Below, one piece after another: positions 34,282 through 43,322 of a DNA stretch of 64,000 bases. The translations under genes and the position numbers were made by a program. Source of the DNA: Azospirillum sp. TSH100 (lineage in GTDB: Bacteria; Pseudomonadota; Alphaproteobacteria; Azospirillales; Azospirillaceae); the NCBI RefSeq assembly GCF_004923295.1, contig NZ_CP039636.1, positions 88,501 through 152,500 on the forward strand, in the 5' to 3' direction. Below the pieces are notes generated by a model. It worked only from the letters and a program-made list of their open reading frames with translations, was not told where the DNA came from and ran no database searches. Each line of letters begins with the position of its first letter. Position 1 is the stretch's first letter.

Positions 34282-35310
34282 ATGTCGGAGCCGAAGCCTG
34301 GACGCCCGCCTCGCGCGGTGGACGTCGCTGCGGCGGCGGAGGTGTCGACCGCGACCGTTTCGCGCGCCTTCAACAATCCGGAAAAGGTCGCCCCGGCGAT
34401 CCGTGAACGCGTCCTGGCGACCGCCAAGGCGATGGGTTGGATGCCGCACGCTGCGGGCAGCGCGCTGGCACGCCGCCGCACCTCCATCGTCGGCGCGGTG
34501 ATCCCCACCCTCGACAACGAGGTGTTCGCCGCCCAGGTCGGAGCGATGCAAACGGCCTTCGCCGAACGCGGCATCACGCTGCTGCTGAGCTGCTTCAATT
34601 ACGACCAGGATCAGGCAGTCCACGACGTGCAGGCGATGCTGGCCAGGGGAGTGGAAGCGCTGGCGATCGTCGGCGAGGCTCACCGGCCGGAACTGTTCGC
34701 CGGCATCCGGGCGCGACACATCCCCTATGTCGTCACCTACAGCCACCGGCCGGGCAGCCCGCATTCCTGCATCGGCTTCGACAATCGGCAGGCCTTCGAC
34801 ACCATTGCCCGCCACCTGCTCAACCTCGGTCACGAAACGATCGGGGTCATCATCCAGCCGACAGCCGGCAACGACCGCGTCGCCGCGCGCCTGGACGGCG
34901 TACGCGCAGCGCTGGCCGAGCACGGCCTCGCCGTCCGCCCGCAACATCTGTGCGAAGGGGAATGGAGCATCGATTTCGGACGCCAGAGCGTGCGCGCCAT
35001 GCTGGCGACCGATCCGGTGCCGACGGCGGTGGTCTGCGGCAACGACTACCTCGCCATCGGCGCCCTGCTGGAGGCGCGTGCGATGGGGCTGTCGGTGCCA
35101 CGCGACCTCAGCATCACAGGCTTCGATGACATCGCCATCAGCCGCCAGCTCGATCCGCCGCTGACCACCATGCACATCGACAATCACGAGATGGGTCGGC
35201 GGGCCGCCAACTATCTGCTCGCCTGCCTGGAAGGAGGCCAGCCGGCCGCCGTACCACCGCTGATGCCGACATTGATCCGCCGGGGAACAACTGCGGCCCC
35301 ACGCCTTTAA
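34282..35310 (+). CDS. LacI-family transcriptional regulator
   Basis: The product of about 342 residues has an N-terminal LacI helix-turn-helix (AVDVAAAAEVSTATVSRAFN near 12-31, hinge helix AAGSALARRRT near 58-68) and a periplasmic-binding-like ligand domain, including SITGFDDIAISRQLDPPLTT near 275-294. It most likely represses the divergent TRAP operon through the palindromes at 34165 and 34233 and responds to the transported acid or its product. GGAG lies 9 bases before ATG 34282; an ATG at 34267 is an alternative. The stop overlaps the convergent LysR gene by 4 bases. Confidence 0.93.
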   Translation: MSEPKPGRPPRAVDVAAAAEVSTATVSRAFNNPEKVAPAIRERVLATAKAMGWMPHAAGSALARRRTSIVGAVIPTLDNEVFAAQVGAMQTAFAERGITLLLSCFNYDQDQAVHDVQAMLARGVEALAIVGEAHRPELFAGIRARHIPYVVTYSHRPGSPHSCIGFDNRQAFDTIARHLLNLGHETIGVIIQPTAGNDRVAARLDGVRAALAEHGLAVRPQHLCEGEWSIDFGRQSVRAMLATDPVPTAVVCGNDYLAIGALLEARAMGLSVPRDLSITGFDDIAISRQLDPPLTTMHIDNHEMGRRAANYLLACLEGGQPAAVPPLMPTLIRRGTTAAPRL

Positions 35311-36251
35311 CGCGGCGCCGCCGCCTGAAGGGTGGCGAGGTAATGCTCCTCCCACTGGCGGCAGGCTTCCAGTTCGCCGAACAGCCAGTCCCGGAAAAGC
35401 CGGACCTTCGGCAGGTCGAAGGACGACTTCAAGGTCACGAAGCCATGGCCCTGCGCCTTGAGCGGCCGGGACGGGAACGGGATCACCAGCTTGCCCGATT
35501 CCAGTTCGCGCCGGGCGAGCAGCAGGCTGTCCAGGCAAACCCCCATGCCATTCACCGCGGCGTTGATCGCCATGAAGGAGCGGTCGAAGCGCAGACCGCG
35601 TTCCATATCAAGCTGCACGCCGCGATGCCGGCGCGCCCAGTCACGCCAGCCGACGATGTTGATTTCCGAATGGATCAGGATGTGATGCCTCAGATCCTGC
35701 GGCCTGCGGATCGGGTTCAGGCCGCTGGCCAGCTCCGGAGCACACATCGGCACGATGGTATCCTCCGGGAACTGCGCCATCACGCAGCCCGACGGCGGCG
35801 GTCCGGGGTTGTAGCGGATGTCGATGTCGACCGCCCCAGTCGTCAGGTCGATGGGTGACACCGAAGCCTGCAACCGGATATCGATGGCAGGGTGCAGTTC
35901 CTTCACCCGGCTCAACCGGGGCATCAGCCATTGCGTGGCAAAGCTCGGCATCGAGCGGACCGTCAGGATCGTGGTGCCGGCACCGGCGGTGGTGGCGTTG
36001 CGGGTGGCGGTGTCGATGCGGGCGAAGGCGGCGATGATCTCCGTGGCATAGGCCCGCCCGGCGTCGGTCAGCGTCACCGACCGGTGCACGCGATGGAAGA
36101 GCGGAAAGCCCAGCTGTTCCTCCAGAAGCTTCACCTGATGGCTGATCGCCGAGGGCGTCAGACCGAGATCCTGCGCTGCGGTGGCGAAGGATTGCAGCCT
36201 CGCCGCAGCCTCGAAAGCCTGAAGCGCCTTGATCGAAACCCGTCTTTGCAT
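35307..36251 (-). CDS. LysR-family transcriptional regulator (GcvA-like)
   Basis: The 314-residue protein has an N-terminal winged helix (LQAFEAAARLQSFATAAQDL near 9-28 and TPSAISHQVKLLEEQLGFPLFHRV near 32-55) and a C-terminal substrate-binding domain (LTVRSMPSFATQWLMPRL near 95-112, IDIDIRYNPGPPP). It resembles the GcvA-like subgroup. It diverges from the SDR-transketolase-TRAP operon and is the likely regulator of it. A TGAA-N5-TTCA dyad lies just before its start codon. It converges on the LacI-type gene and their stops share TTAA. Confidence 0.92.
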   Translation of the reverse strand: MQRRVSIKALQAFEAAARLQSFATAAQDLGLTPSAISHQVKLLEEQLGFPLFHRVHRSVTLTDAGRAYATEIIAAFARIDTATRNATTAGAGTTILTVRSMPSFATQWLMPRLSRVKELHPAIDIRLQASVSPIDLTTGAVDIDIRYNPGPPPSGCVMAQFPEDTIVPMCAPELASGLNPIRRPQDLRHHILIHSEINIVGWRDWARRHRGVQLDMERGLRFDRSFMAINAAVNGMGVCLDSLLLARRELESGKLVIPFPSRPLKAQGHGFVTLKSSFDLPKVRLFRDWLFGELEACRQWEEHYLATLQAAAPR

Positions 36252-36264
36252 CGCAGTATTCAGG

Positions 36265-36277
36265 TGAATTCAGTTCA
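36265..36277. promoter_or_regulatory. LysR-type box TGAA-N5-TTCA
   Basis: The 13-bp dyad has the T-N11-A spacing of LysR-family sites and begins 14 bases before the lysR start codon, in the divergent region before the SDR operon. Autoregulation or activation of the SDR operon is possible. Confidence 0.4.
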
Positions 36278-36462
36278 TCTATCTCTGATCTTATTCGTTT
36301 GTCAGGCTCACCTCAAGATCATAATATTCCCCCAACGATCGGATGAACAAACCATCAGCCGTTCCCACCAAACCACAACAGAACTCCCAACAAAACCGAT
36401 GCTTCGTCGCGGCGCCCGAAAAGCCGCCACGGCGGAGCCTGCTTCGAGAAGAGGAAGCGACC

Positions 36463-37212
36463 ATGCTGCTGTCCAACAAGGTCTGCGTGATCACCGGAGC
36501 GGCGTCACGCCGCGGCATCGGCCGGGCGACCGCCAAGCTCTTCGCGCTGCATGGCGGGCGCGCGATCATCCTGGACCTCGACGGCGCCCAGGCCGCCGAA
36601 GCCGCCGCCGAGCTGGGCGAGGCCCACCGCGGTTTCGCCTGCGACGTGACCGACCGCGACGCCTGCTTCGCCGTCGCCAAGAGCGTGGTCGAGGAGTTCG
36701 GCCGCATCGACGTGCTGGTCAACAACGCCGGCATCACCCAGCCGCTGAAGTTCATGGACATCGGCCCCAAGAATTACGAGGCGGTGACCGACGTCAGCCT
36801 GCGCGGCACGCTCTACATGAGCCAGGCGGTCGTCCCCCACATGCGCGAGCGCAAGTCCGGCTCCATCGTCTGCATCTCGTCGGTATCGGCGCAGCGTGGC
36901 GGCGGCATCTTCGGCGGCCCGCATTACAGCGCGGCCAAGGCCGGCGTGCTGGGCCTCGCCAAGGCGATGGCGCGTGAACTGGGACCGGACAATGTCCGTG
37001 TCAACTCGGTCACGCCCGGCCTGATCCAGACCGACATCACCGGCGACAAGCTGACCCCGGAACTGCGGGCTGAAATCCTGAAGGGCATTCCGCTGAACCG
37101 CCTGGGCGACGCCGACGATGTGGCGCGCTCCTGCCTGTTCCTGGCGTCCGAACTGTCCTCCTACGTCACCGGCGCCACGCTCGACGTCAACGGCGGCATG
37201 CTGATCCACTGA
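36463..37212 (+). CDS. short-chain dehydrogenase/reductase (SDR)
   Basis: The 249-residue classical SDR has TGAASRRGIG at 11-20 for NAD(P) binding, NNAG at 87-90, catalytic S140, and Y155-x3-K159, with a C-terminal GATLDVNGGML. The LDLD after strand 2 (D38 or so) suggests NAD preference. It probably oxidises a polyol or reduces a keto sugar before the transketolase step. The start at 36463 follows GAAGAGGAAG, the better ribosome site. It is the first gene of a six-gene operon divergent from the LysR gene. Confidence 0.92.
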   Translation: MLLSNKVCVITGAASRRGIGRATAKLFALHGGRAIILDLDGAQAAEAAAELGEAHRGFACDVTDRDACFAVAKSVVEEFGRIDVLVNNAGITQPLKFMDIGPKNYEAVTDVSLRGTLYMSQAVVPHMRERKSGSIVCISSVSAQRGGGIFGGPHYSAAKAGVLGLAKAMARELGPDNVRVNSVTPGLIQTDITGDKLTPELRAEILKGIPLNRLGDADDVARSCLFLASELSSYVTGATLDVNGGMLIH

Positions 37213-37237
37213 TCCCGAAATGCTGGAGACACCTCCC

Positions 37238-38095
37238 GTGGACACCGCAACCGACACCACCCCGCTGGGGCACAATGTGCCGCTGACCGAACGCGCCTAC
37301 CGTATCCGCCGCAACGCCCTGCTGATGGGCGAAGTGCAGGGCCAGGGCTATATCGGACAGGCGCTGGACATCGCCGACGTGCTGGCGGTCTCCTACTTCC
37401 ATGCCATGACATACCGGCCCGAGGATCCGCATTGGGAGGAGCGCGACCGCTTCCTGCTGTCCAACGGCCATTACGCCATCGCGCTCTATGCTGCGCTGAT
37501 CGAGGCCGGCATCATCCCGGCGGAGGAGCTGGAGACCTACGGCAGCGACGACAGCCGCCTGCCGATGTCGGGCATGGCCGCCTACACGCCGGGCATGGAG
37601 ATGTCGGGCGGGTCGCTCGGCCTCGGCCTCGGCATCGCGGTCGGCATCGGGCTGGGGCTGAAGCGCAAGAACTCCGATGCCCGTGTCTACACCCTGTTCT
37701 CCGACGGCGAGCTGGACGAGGGGTCGGTATGGGAGGCCATCATGTCGGCCGCCCATTACAAGCTCGACAACCTGATCGCCATCGTCGACGTCAACAACCA
37801 GCAGGCGGACGGCCCCTCCACCCAGGTGATGGCGTTCGAGCCGCTGGTGGACAAGCTGGAGGCCTTCGGCTGGTTCGTCCAGCGGGTCGACGGCAACGAC
37901 ATGGACGCGGTGGTCGCCGCCTTCGACGCCGCCAAGTCCCACCCGGAGCCCAAGCCGCGGATGATCGTCTGCGACACCAGGATGGGCAAGGGCGTGCCCT
38001 TCCTTGAAGCCCGCGAAAAGAACCACTTCATCCGCGTCGACGCGCACGAATGGCAGCTGGCGCTCGACGCGCTCGACGCCGGGAGGACCGCATGA
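37238..38095 (+). CDS. transketolase-like enzyme, N-terminal (thiamine-PP) subunit
   Basis: The product of about 285 residues contains only the thiamine-diphosphate half of transketolase: SNGHYAIALYAAL near 75-90, and FSDGELDEGSVWEAIMSAAHYKLDN near 150-175, which is the GDG-type motif with DG, then N. The C-terminal half is the next gene. Such split transketolases occur in sugar catabolic operons, for example the apulose pathway. ATG 37220 is possible, but GTG 37238 has GGAG upstream. It follows the SDR gene by 25 bases and overlaps the second subunit by ATGA. Confidence 0.88.
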   Translation: MDTATDTTPLGHNVPLTERAYRIRRNALLMGEVQGQGYIGQALDIADVLAVSYFHAMTYRPEDPHWEERDRFLLSNGHYAIALYAALIEAGIIPAEELETYGSDDSRLPMSGMAAYTPGMEMSGGSLGLGLGIAVGIGLGLKRKNSDARVYTLFSDGELDEGSVWEAIMSAAHYKLDNLIAIVDVNNQQADGPSTQVMAFEPLVDKLEAFGWFVQRVDGNDMDAVVAAFDAAKSHPEPKPRMIVCDTRMGKGVPFLEAREKNHFIRVDAHEWQLALDALDAGRTA

Positions 38096-39102
38096 GCACC
38101 GCCACCCCCACTCCCGCCGCCGCCAAGGCGCGCCTGAAGACCTCCGCGATGATCGCCTCGATCGCGGCGGAAGGGCAGCGGACCAAGCCGGCGCCCTTCG
38201 GCCATGCGCTGGTCGAACTGGCGAAGCAGCGGCCGGAGATCGTCGGCATGACCGCCGACCTCGCCAAATACACCGACCTGCACATCTTCGCCCAGGCCAA
38301 TCCCGACCGCTTCTATCAGATGGGCATGGCCGAACAGCTGCTGATGGGTGCCGCGTCGGGGATGGCCCATGAGGGCATGATGCCCTTCGTCACCACCTAC
38401 GCCGTCTTCGCCTCGCGCCGGGCCTATGACTTCGTGCATCAGACGATCGCGGAGGAGAACCGCAACGTCAAAATCGCCTGCGCCCTGCCCGGCCTGACCT
38501 CCGGCTACGGTCCCAGCCATCAGGCCGCCGAGGATCTGGCGCTGTTCCGCGCCATGCCGAACATGGTGGTGATCGACCCCTGCGACGCGCACGAGATCGA
38601 GCAGGTGGTGCCCGCCATGGCCGCGCACGACGGCCCGGTCTACATGCGGCTGCTGCGCGGCAACGTCCCGCTGGTGCTCGACGAGTACGACTATAAGTTC
38701 GAACTCGGCAAGGCGAAGCTGCTGCGCGACGGCTCGGACGTGCTGGTCATCTCGTCCGGCATCATGACGATGCGGGCGCTGGAGGTGGCGCAGCGGCTGG
38801 AGGCCGACAAGGTCGGCGTCGCCGTTCTGCACGTCCCCACCATCAAGCCGCTCGACACCGGGACCATCCTGCGCGAAGCGGCCCGCACCGGCCGCATGGT
38901 GGTGGTGGCGGAAAACCACACCGTCATCGGCGGGCTGGGCGAGGCGGTGGCCGGCACCCTGCTGCGGGCCGGCGTCGCCCCGGTCTTCCGGCAGATCGGC
39001 CTGCCCGACGAGTTCCTGAAGGCCGGCGCCCTGCCGACTCTGCATGACCTCTACGGCATCTCCACCGATGCTATGGCGGCCAGCATCAAGGGCTGGCTGT
39101 AA
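38092..39102 (+). CDS. transketolase-like enzyme, C-terminal subunit
   Basis: The 336-residue product contains the pyrimidine-binding domain of transketolase (QMGMAEQLLMGAASGMAHEGMMPF near 80-103, with the catalytic glutamate in AEQ) and the C-terminal domain (LEVAQRLEADKVGVAVLHVPTIKPLD near 225-250). Together with the upstream subunit it makes a complete enzyme. It probably transfers a two-carbon unit from an unusual ketose to an aldose acceptor. The ATG overlaps the stop of the N-terminal subunit. Confidence 0.88.
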   Translation: MSTATPTPAAAKARLKTSAMIASIAAEGQRTKPAPFGHALVELAKQRPEIVGMTADLAKYTDLHIFAQANPDRFYQMGMAEQLLMGAASGMAHEGMMPFVTTYAVFASRRAYDFVHQTIAEENRNVKIACALPGLTSGYGPSHQAAEDLALFRAMPNMVVIDPCDAHEIEQVVPAMAAHDGPVYMRLLRGNVPLVLDEYDYKFELGKAKLLRDGSDVLVISSGIMTMRALEVAQRLEADKVGVAVLHVPTIKPLDTGTILREAARTGRMVVVAENHTVIGGLGEAVAGTLLRAGVAPVFRQIGLPDEFLKAGALPTLHDLYGISTDAMAASIKGWL

Positions 39103-39115
39103 GGGCCTTCGGGAC

Positions 39116-39136
39116 GCGGGGAGGCTGCCTCCCCGC
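39116..39136 (+). other. stem-loop between the transketolase and TRAP genes
   Basis: A perfect 9-bp stem (GCGGGGAGG and complement, loop CTG) lies 14 bases after the transketolase stop with no T-run. It may set different message levels for the enzyme and transporter genes of the same operon. Confidence 0.45.
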
Positions 39137-39213
39137 CCCTGCCGTCAACTTCCGCCGTCCAAAAAAAGCCAAGCCCCAAAAAAGCCGAACCATAGAATTC
39201 CGGAGAGGAAACC

Positions 39214-40254
39214 ATGCTCAAGATGCCGCCCGTCCGCGCAACATCCTTCCGCCCGAGCCGCCGCGCCGTCCTGGCCGCCGCCACCGCCATGCCGCTGGTC
39301 ACGATCCTGAAACACCCGGCGGACGCCGCCGAATTCCAGTTCAAATACGCCACCGGCCAGGATCCGACCCACCCCGTCAACATCCGCGCCCAGGAAGCGA
39401 TCAACCGCATCCGCGAGGCGACCGCCGGCCGGCTGGACATCAAGCTGTTCCCGGCGAACCAGCTGGGCAGCGACACCGACCTGCTGGGCCAGGTGCGCAA
39501 CGGCGGCGTCGAGATCTTCAATCTCAGCTCGCTGATCCTCGCCACCTTCGTCCCGGTGTCCGGCATCACCAGCATGGGCTTCGCCTTCAACGACTACAGC
39601 GCCGTCTGGCGGGCGATGGACGGCGATCTCGGCAAGCACATCCGCGCGGAGATCGCCAAGACTCCGATCATGACGCTCGGCAAGATCTGGGACAACGGCT
39701 TCCGCCACGTCACCTCCTCCACCCGGGTGATCCAGACGCCGGACGACATCAAGGGCTTCAAGATGCGGGTGCCGCCGGCCCCGGCGCTGACCTCGCTGTT
39801 CAAGGCCATCGGCGCCGCCCCGGCCCCGATCAATTTCAACGAGCTGTATTCGGCGCTCCAGACCGTGGTGGTCGAGGGGCAGGAGAATCCGCTGGCGATC
39901 ATCTCCACCACCCGCCTGTACGAGGTGCAGAAATCCTGCAGTCTGACCGGCCATGTCTGGGACGGCTATTGGGTGCTGGGCAACAAGCGCGCCTTCGCCA
40001 AGCTGCCGGCCGATGTCCAGGAGATCGTCGGCCGCGAACTGGACCGCTCCGCCGACGACCAGCGCGCCGACATCGCCGCCCTGACCGACAGCCTTCAGAA
40101 GGATCTGGCCGCCAAGGGGCTGACCTTCCACACGGTCGACCGCGAGCCGTTCCGCAAAGCCCTGTCCTCGACCAGCTTCTACACGGAGTGGAAGGACAAG
40201 TACGGTGCCACCGCCTGGGAACTGCTGGAGAAGGTGTCCGGCAAGCTGGGCTGA
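39214..40254 (+). CDS. dctP: TRAP transporter substrate-binding protein
   Basis: The 346-residue protein has a signal with SRRAVLAAATAMPL near 15-28, suggesting Tat export, and then the DctP fold: FKYATGQDPTHPVNIRAQEAINRI near 44, IKGFKMRVPPAPALTSLFKAIGA near 170-192, and VEGQENPLAIISTTRLYEVQKSC near 210. It delivers the substrate to the fused permease that follows. Note that the first DctP in this window lacks the twin arginine. Confidence 0.93.
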   Translation: MLKMPPVRATSFRPSRRAVLAAATAMPLVTILKHPADAAEFQFKYATGQDPTHPVNIRAQEAINRIREATAGRLDIKLFPANQLGSDTDLLGQVRNGGVEIFNLSSLILATFVPVSGITSMGFAFNDYSAVWRAMDGDLGKHIRAEIAKTPIMTLGKIWDNGFRHVTSSTRVIQTPDDIKGFKMRVPPAPALTSLFKAIGAAPAPINFNELYSALQTVVVEGQENPLAIISTTRLYEVQKSCSLTGHVWDGYWVLGNKRAFAKLPADVQEIVGRELDRSADDQRADIAALTDSLQKDLAAKGLTFHTVDREPFRKALSSTSFYTEWKDKYGATAWELLEKVSGKLG

Positions 40255-40308
40255 GACCACCCCGGCTGAGACTGCTGTCGATTGAGACACGGCCGATCCG
40301 CACCGCCG

Positions 40309-40344
40309 CCCCGAACCAGGCCGCACATGCGCCGGGTTCAGGGG
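40309..40344 (+). other. imperfect stem-loop after the second dctP
   Basis: CCCCGAACC pairs with GGTTC-A-GGGG (one bulged A) across an inner GGC/GCC-rich loop. Like the element after the first dctP and the one after the ABC binding-protein gene, it may stabilise the binding-protein message. Confidence 0.35.
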
Positions 40345-40401
40345 GACAGGGTGCAGGTCGGCCGCCCCGTCAACCGATCGTTCACCCGAAGGGCTGGCCT
40401 C

Positions 40402-42309
40402 ATGAACACTCCCATCAACGCGGCGACCGTATCCGCGCACGGATCCGGCGCCCACGGTTCGGGGCAGCCGTCCCGCACCAATGCCCGCTGGCTCGACCAG
40501 CTCGACCGGGGCATCGGGTTCTTCGTCGAACTTCCGGCGGCGCTGCTGGTGCTCGCCGAGGTCGGCGTTCTCCTGGTCGGCGTCATCTGGCGCTATCTCC
40601 TCCACAGCCCGATCATCTGGTCGGACGAGCTGGCCTCCATCCTCTTCCTCTGGCTCGCCATGTTCGGCTCGGTCGTCGCGCTGCGCCGGGGCGAGCATAT
40701 GCGGATGACTGCGCTGGTCGGCATGCTGGGGCCGCGCGCCCAGGCCTTCCTCGACGTTCTCGCCATGACCGCGGCGCTGGCCTTCCTGCTGCTGCTGGCG
40801 GAACCCGCTTATGAATTCGCCTCGGAGGAGGTGTGGGTCACCACCCCGGCGCTCGACATCGCCAATTCCTGGCGCGCCTCGGCCCTGCCGGTCGGCATCG
40901 CCCTGATGATCTCGGTCGCCCTGCTGCGGCTGGCCCGCGTCGGCCGCGCCACGGACGTTCTGTGGGCGGTGCTGGCGGTGGCGGGGACGATCGGCGCCGC
41001 GGTTCTGGCCGGTCCGGTCTTCGCCGGGCTCGGCAACCTCAACCTGCTGCTGTTCTTCGTCGTCGGCGTCGGGGTGATGGTGTTCCTCGGCCTGCCGATC
41101 GCCTTTTCCTTCGGCCTCGCCACCTTCGGCTACCTGTCGCTCGCCACCTCGACCCCAGCCATCGTCATGGTCGGCCGCATGGACGAGGGGATGAGCCACC
41201 TGATCCTGCTGTCGGTGCCGCTGTTCGTCTTCCTCGGCCAACTGATCGAGATGACGGGCATGGCCCGTGCCATGGTCGGATTCCTCGCCAGCCTGCTGGG
41301 CCATGTGCGCGGCGGCCTGTCCTATGTGCTGATCGGCGCGATGTATCTGGTGTCCGGCATCTCCGGCTCCAAGGCGGCCGACATGGCGGCGGTGGCGCCG
41401 GTGCTGTTCCCCGAGATGAAGGCGCGCGGCGCCAAGCCGGGCGATCTGGTCGCCCTGCTGTCGGCCACCGGCGCCCAGACGGAAACCATCCCGCCATCCC
41501 TGGTCCTGATCACCATCGGCTCGGTCACAGGCGTGTCGATCGCCGCCCTGTTCACCGGCGGCCTGCTGCCCGGCATCGTGCTGGGTTTGGCGCTGGCCGG
41601 GCTGGTCTGGTGGCGCTACCGCCACGAGGATCTGTCCCATGTCCGCCGCGCCAGCCGCGGCGAGATCGGCAAGGCGTTCCTGATCGCCCTGCCCGCCATC
41701 GCCCTGCCCTTCATCATCCGCGCCGCGGTGATCGAAGGTGTCGCGACCGCGACCGAGGTATCGACCATCGGCATCGTCTATGCGGTGATCGCCGGGTTGC
41801 TGGTCTACCGCCAGTTCGACTGGCGCCGCATCTATCCGATGCTGGTCGAAACCGCGGCCCTGTCCGGCGCCATCCTGCTGATCATCGGTGCGGCCACCGG
41901 CATGGCCTGGGCGCTGACCCAGTCGGGCTTCTCCAACACCCTGGCAACGGCGATGCGCGAGCTGCCCGGCGGCGTGCCGGTGTTCATCGCGGTGTCGATC
42001 ATCGCCTTCATCATCCTGGGCAGCGTCCTGGAGGGCATCCCCGCCATCGTGCTGTTCGGTCCGCTGCTGTTCCCCATCGCCCGGCAGATCGGCGTGCACG
42101 AGGTCCACTACGCGATGATCGTCATCCTGGCGATGGGCATCGGTCTGTTCGCCCCGCCGTTCGGTGTCGGTTACTACGCCGCCTGCGCCATCAGCCGCAT
42201 CAGCCCGGACGAAGGCATGAAGCCCATCCTGGGATATCTGGCGGCGCTGGCCGTCGGCCTGATCATCGTCGCGGCAGTGCCCTGGGTGTCGATCGGCTTC
42301 CTTGGCTGA
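40402..42309 (+). CDS. fused TRAP transporter small and large permease (DctQM)
   Basis: The 635-residue protein joins a DctQ domain (about 30-175, with SDELASILFLWLAMFGSVV near 74-92) to a DctM domain (about 205-635, with LGLPIAFSFGLATFGYL near 232, SGISGSKAADMAAVAPVL near 318, and IGLFAPPFGVGYYAACAI near 590). It is therefore one membrane protein where the other TRAP system here uses two. The start MNTPINAATVS at 40402 is chosen because upstream sequence is an unrelated spacer. The 147-base spacer after dctP holds a stem-loop. Confidence 0.94.
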   Translation: MNTPINAATVSAHGSGAHGSGQPSRTNARWLDQLDRGIGFFVELPAALLVLAEVGVLLVGVIWRYLLHSPIIWSDELASILFLWLAMFGSVVALRRGEHMRMTALVGMLGPRAQAFLDVLAMTAALAFLLLLAEPAYEFASEEVWVTTPALDIANSWRASALPVGIALMISVALLRLARVGRATDVLWAVLAVAGTIGAAVLAGPVFAGLGNLNLLLFFVVGVGVMVFLGLPIAFSFGLATFGYLSLATSTPAIVMVGRMDEGMSHLILLSVPLFVFLGQLIEMTGMARAMVGFLASLLGHVRGGLSYVLIGAMYLVSGISGSKAADMAAVAPVLFPEMKARGAKPGDLVALLSATGAQTETIPPSLVLITIGSVTGVSIAALFTGGLLPGIVLGLALAGLVWWRYRHEDLSHVRRASRGEIGKAFLIALPAIALPFIIRAAVIEGVATATEVSTIGIVYAVIAGLLVYRQFDWRRIYPMLVETAALSGAILLIIGAATGMAWALTQSGFSNTLATAMRELPGGVPVFIAVSIIAFIILGSVLEGIPAIVLFGPLLFPIARQIGVHEVHYAMIVILAMGIGLFAPPFGVGYYAACAISRISPDEGMKPILGYLAALAVGLIIVAAVPWVSIGFLG

Positions 42310-42357
42310 TCTCCTTCCCTCAACACTCCAGCCTCCCCACTCAAGGACATCGGACCA

Positions 42358-43236
42358 ATGACGACCGTCGGATTCATCGGCCTCGGTTCCATGGGAATGC
42401 CCATGGCGGACAACCTGCTGACAAAGGGCTTCACCGTGCAGGGGTTCGATGTCCGCCGCGACAGCGTCGCCGCGCTGGCGGAACGCGGCGCCTGGCCGGC
42501 GGCCAGCGCCGCCGCCGCCGCCACCGGTGCCGACGCGCTGGTGCTGATGGTGGTGAACGCCGCCCAGGCCGAACAGGCCCTGTTCGCCGATGGTGCCCTG
42601 GAGGCCCTGCCGGACGGAGCGGCGGTAATCCTGATGGCGACCTGCCCGCCGGGAGCGGTGGCGGCCCTGGCGGCGCGGGTGGAGGCGGCTGGCCGCCGCT
42701 TCGTCGACGCGCCGGTGTCCGGCGGCGTGGTGGGGGCGGTCGCCGGCAGTCTGTCGATCATGGCGGCGGCGCCGGCCCCGGTGGTGGAGCGGGTCCGCCC
42801 GGTGCTGGCGGCAATGGGGGACAAGGTCTTCCATGTCGGCGAGCGGCCGGGCCAGGGCGCCACGGTGAAGACGGTCAACCAGTTGCTCTGCGGCGTCCAC
42901 ATCGCCGTGGTGGCCGAAGCCTTCGCGCTGGCCGCCAAGGTCGGGATCGATCTGGACATCCTGCTGGAGATCATGGGCAGTTCCGCGGCGTCGAGCTGGA
43001 TGCTGAAGGACCGTGGTCCGCGCATGCTGCATTCCGATCCGGAGATCACCAGCGCCGTCGACATCTTCGTCAAGGATCTCGGCATCGTGCTGGAGGCCGG
43101 CCGCGACGCCAAGGCGGCGCTGCCGCTGGCGGCGGTCGCCCACCAGATGTTCCTCGCCACCTCGGGCCGTGGCGAGGGGACAATGGACGACAGCCAGGTG
43201 ATCCGCAGCTACCACGCGATCAACGGAACGAATTGA
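42358..43236 (+). CDS. 3-hydroxyisobutyrate/L-threonate-type dehydrogenase
   Basis: The 292-residue beta-hydroxyacid dehydrogenase has GFIGLGSMGMPMADNL at 5-20 for NAD(P) binding, DAPVSGG near 117-123, and the catalytic lysine K171 in GATVKTVNQ. The group includes tartronate semialdehyde reductase, hydroxyisobutyrate dehydrogenase and L-threonate dehydrogenase. The absence of a kinase or aldolase after it means the full pathway is not visible here. It is the last gene of the SDR operon, 48 bases after the permease. Confidence 0.88.
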   Translation: MTTVGFIGLGSMGMPMADNLLTKGFTVQGFDVRRDSVAALAERGAWPAASAAAAATGADALVLMVVNAAQAEQALFADGALEALPDGAAVILMATCPPGAVAALAARVEAAGRRFVDAPVSGGVVGAVAGSLSIMAAAPAPVVERVRPVLAAMGDKVFHVGERPGQGATVKTVNQLLCGVHIAVVAEAFALAAKVGIDLDILLEIMGSSAASSWMLKDRGPRMLHSDPEITSAVDIFVKDLGIVLEAGRDAKAALPLAAVAHQMFLATSGRGEGTMDDSQVIRSYHAINGTN

Positions 43237-43322
43237 GCGCCCCCGCCCACCCGGTCGAGCCAGACCGGTTGATCCCGGCGGGAAGCAATGCGATCCTGCG
43301 CCCTCTTCAGCGGGCGGGCAGG

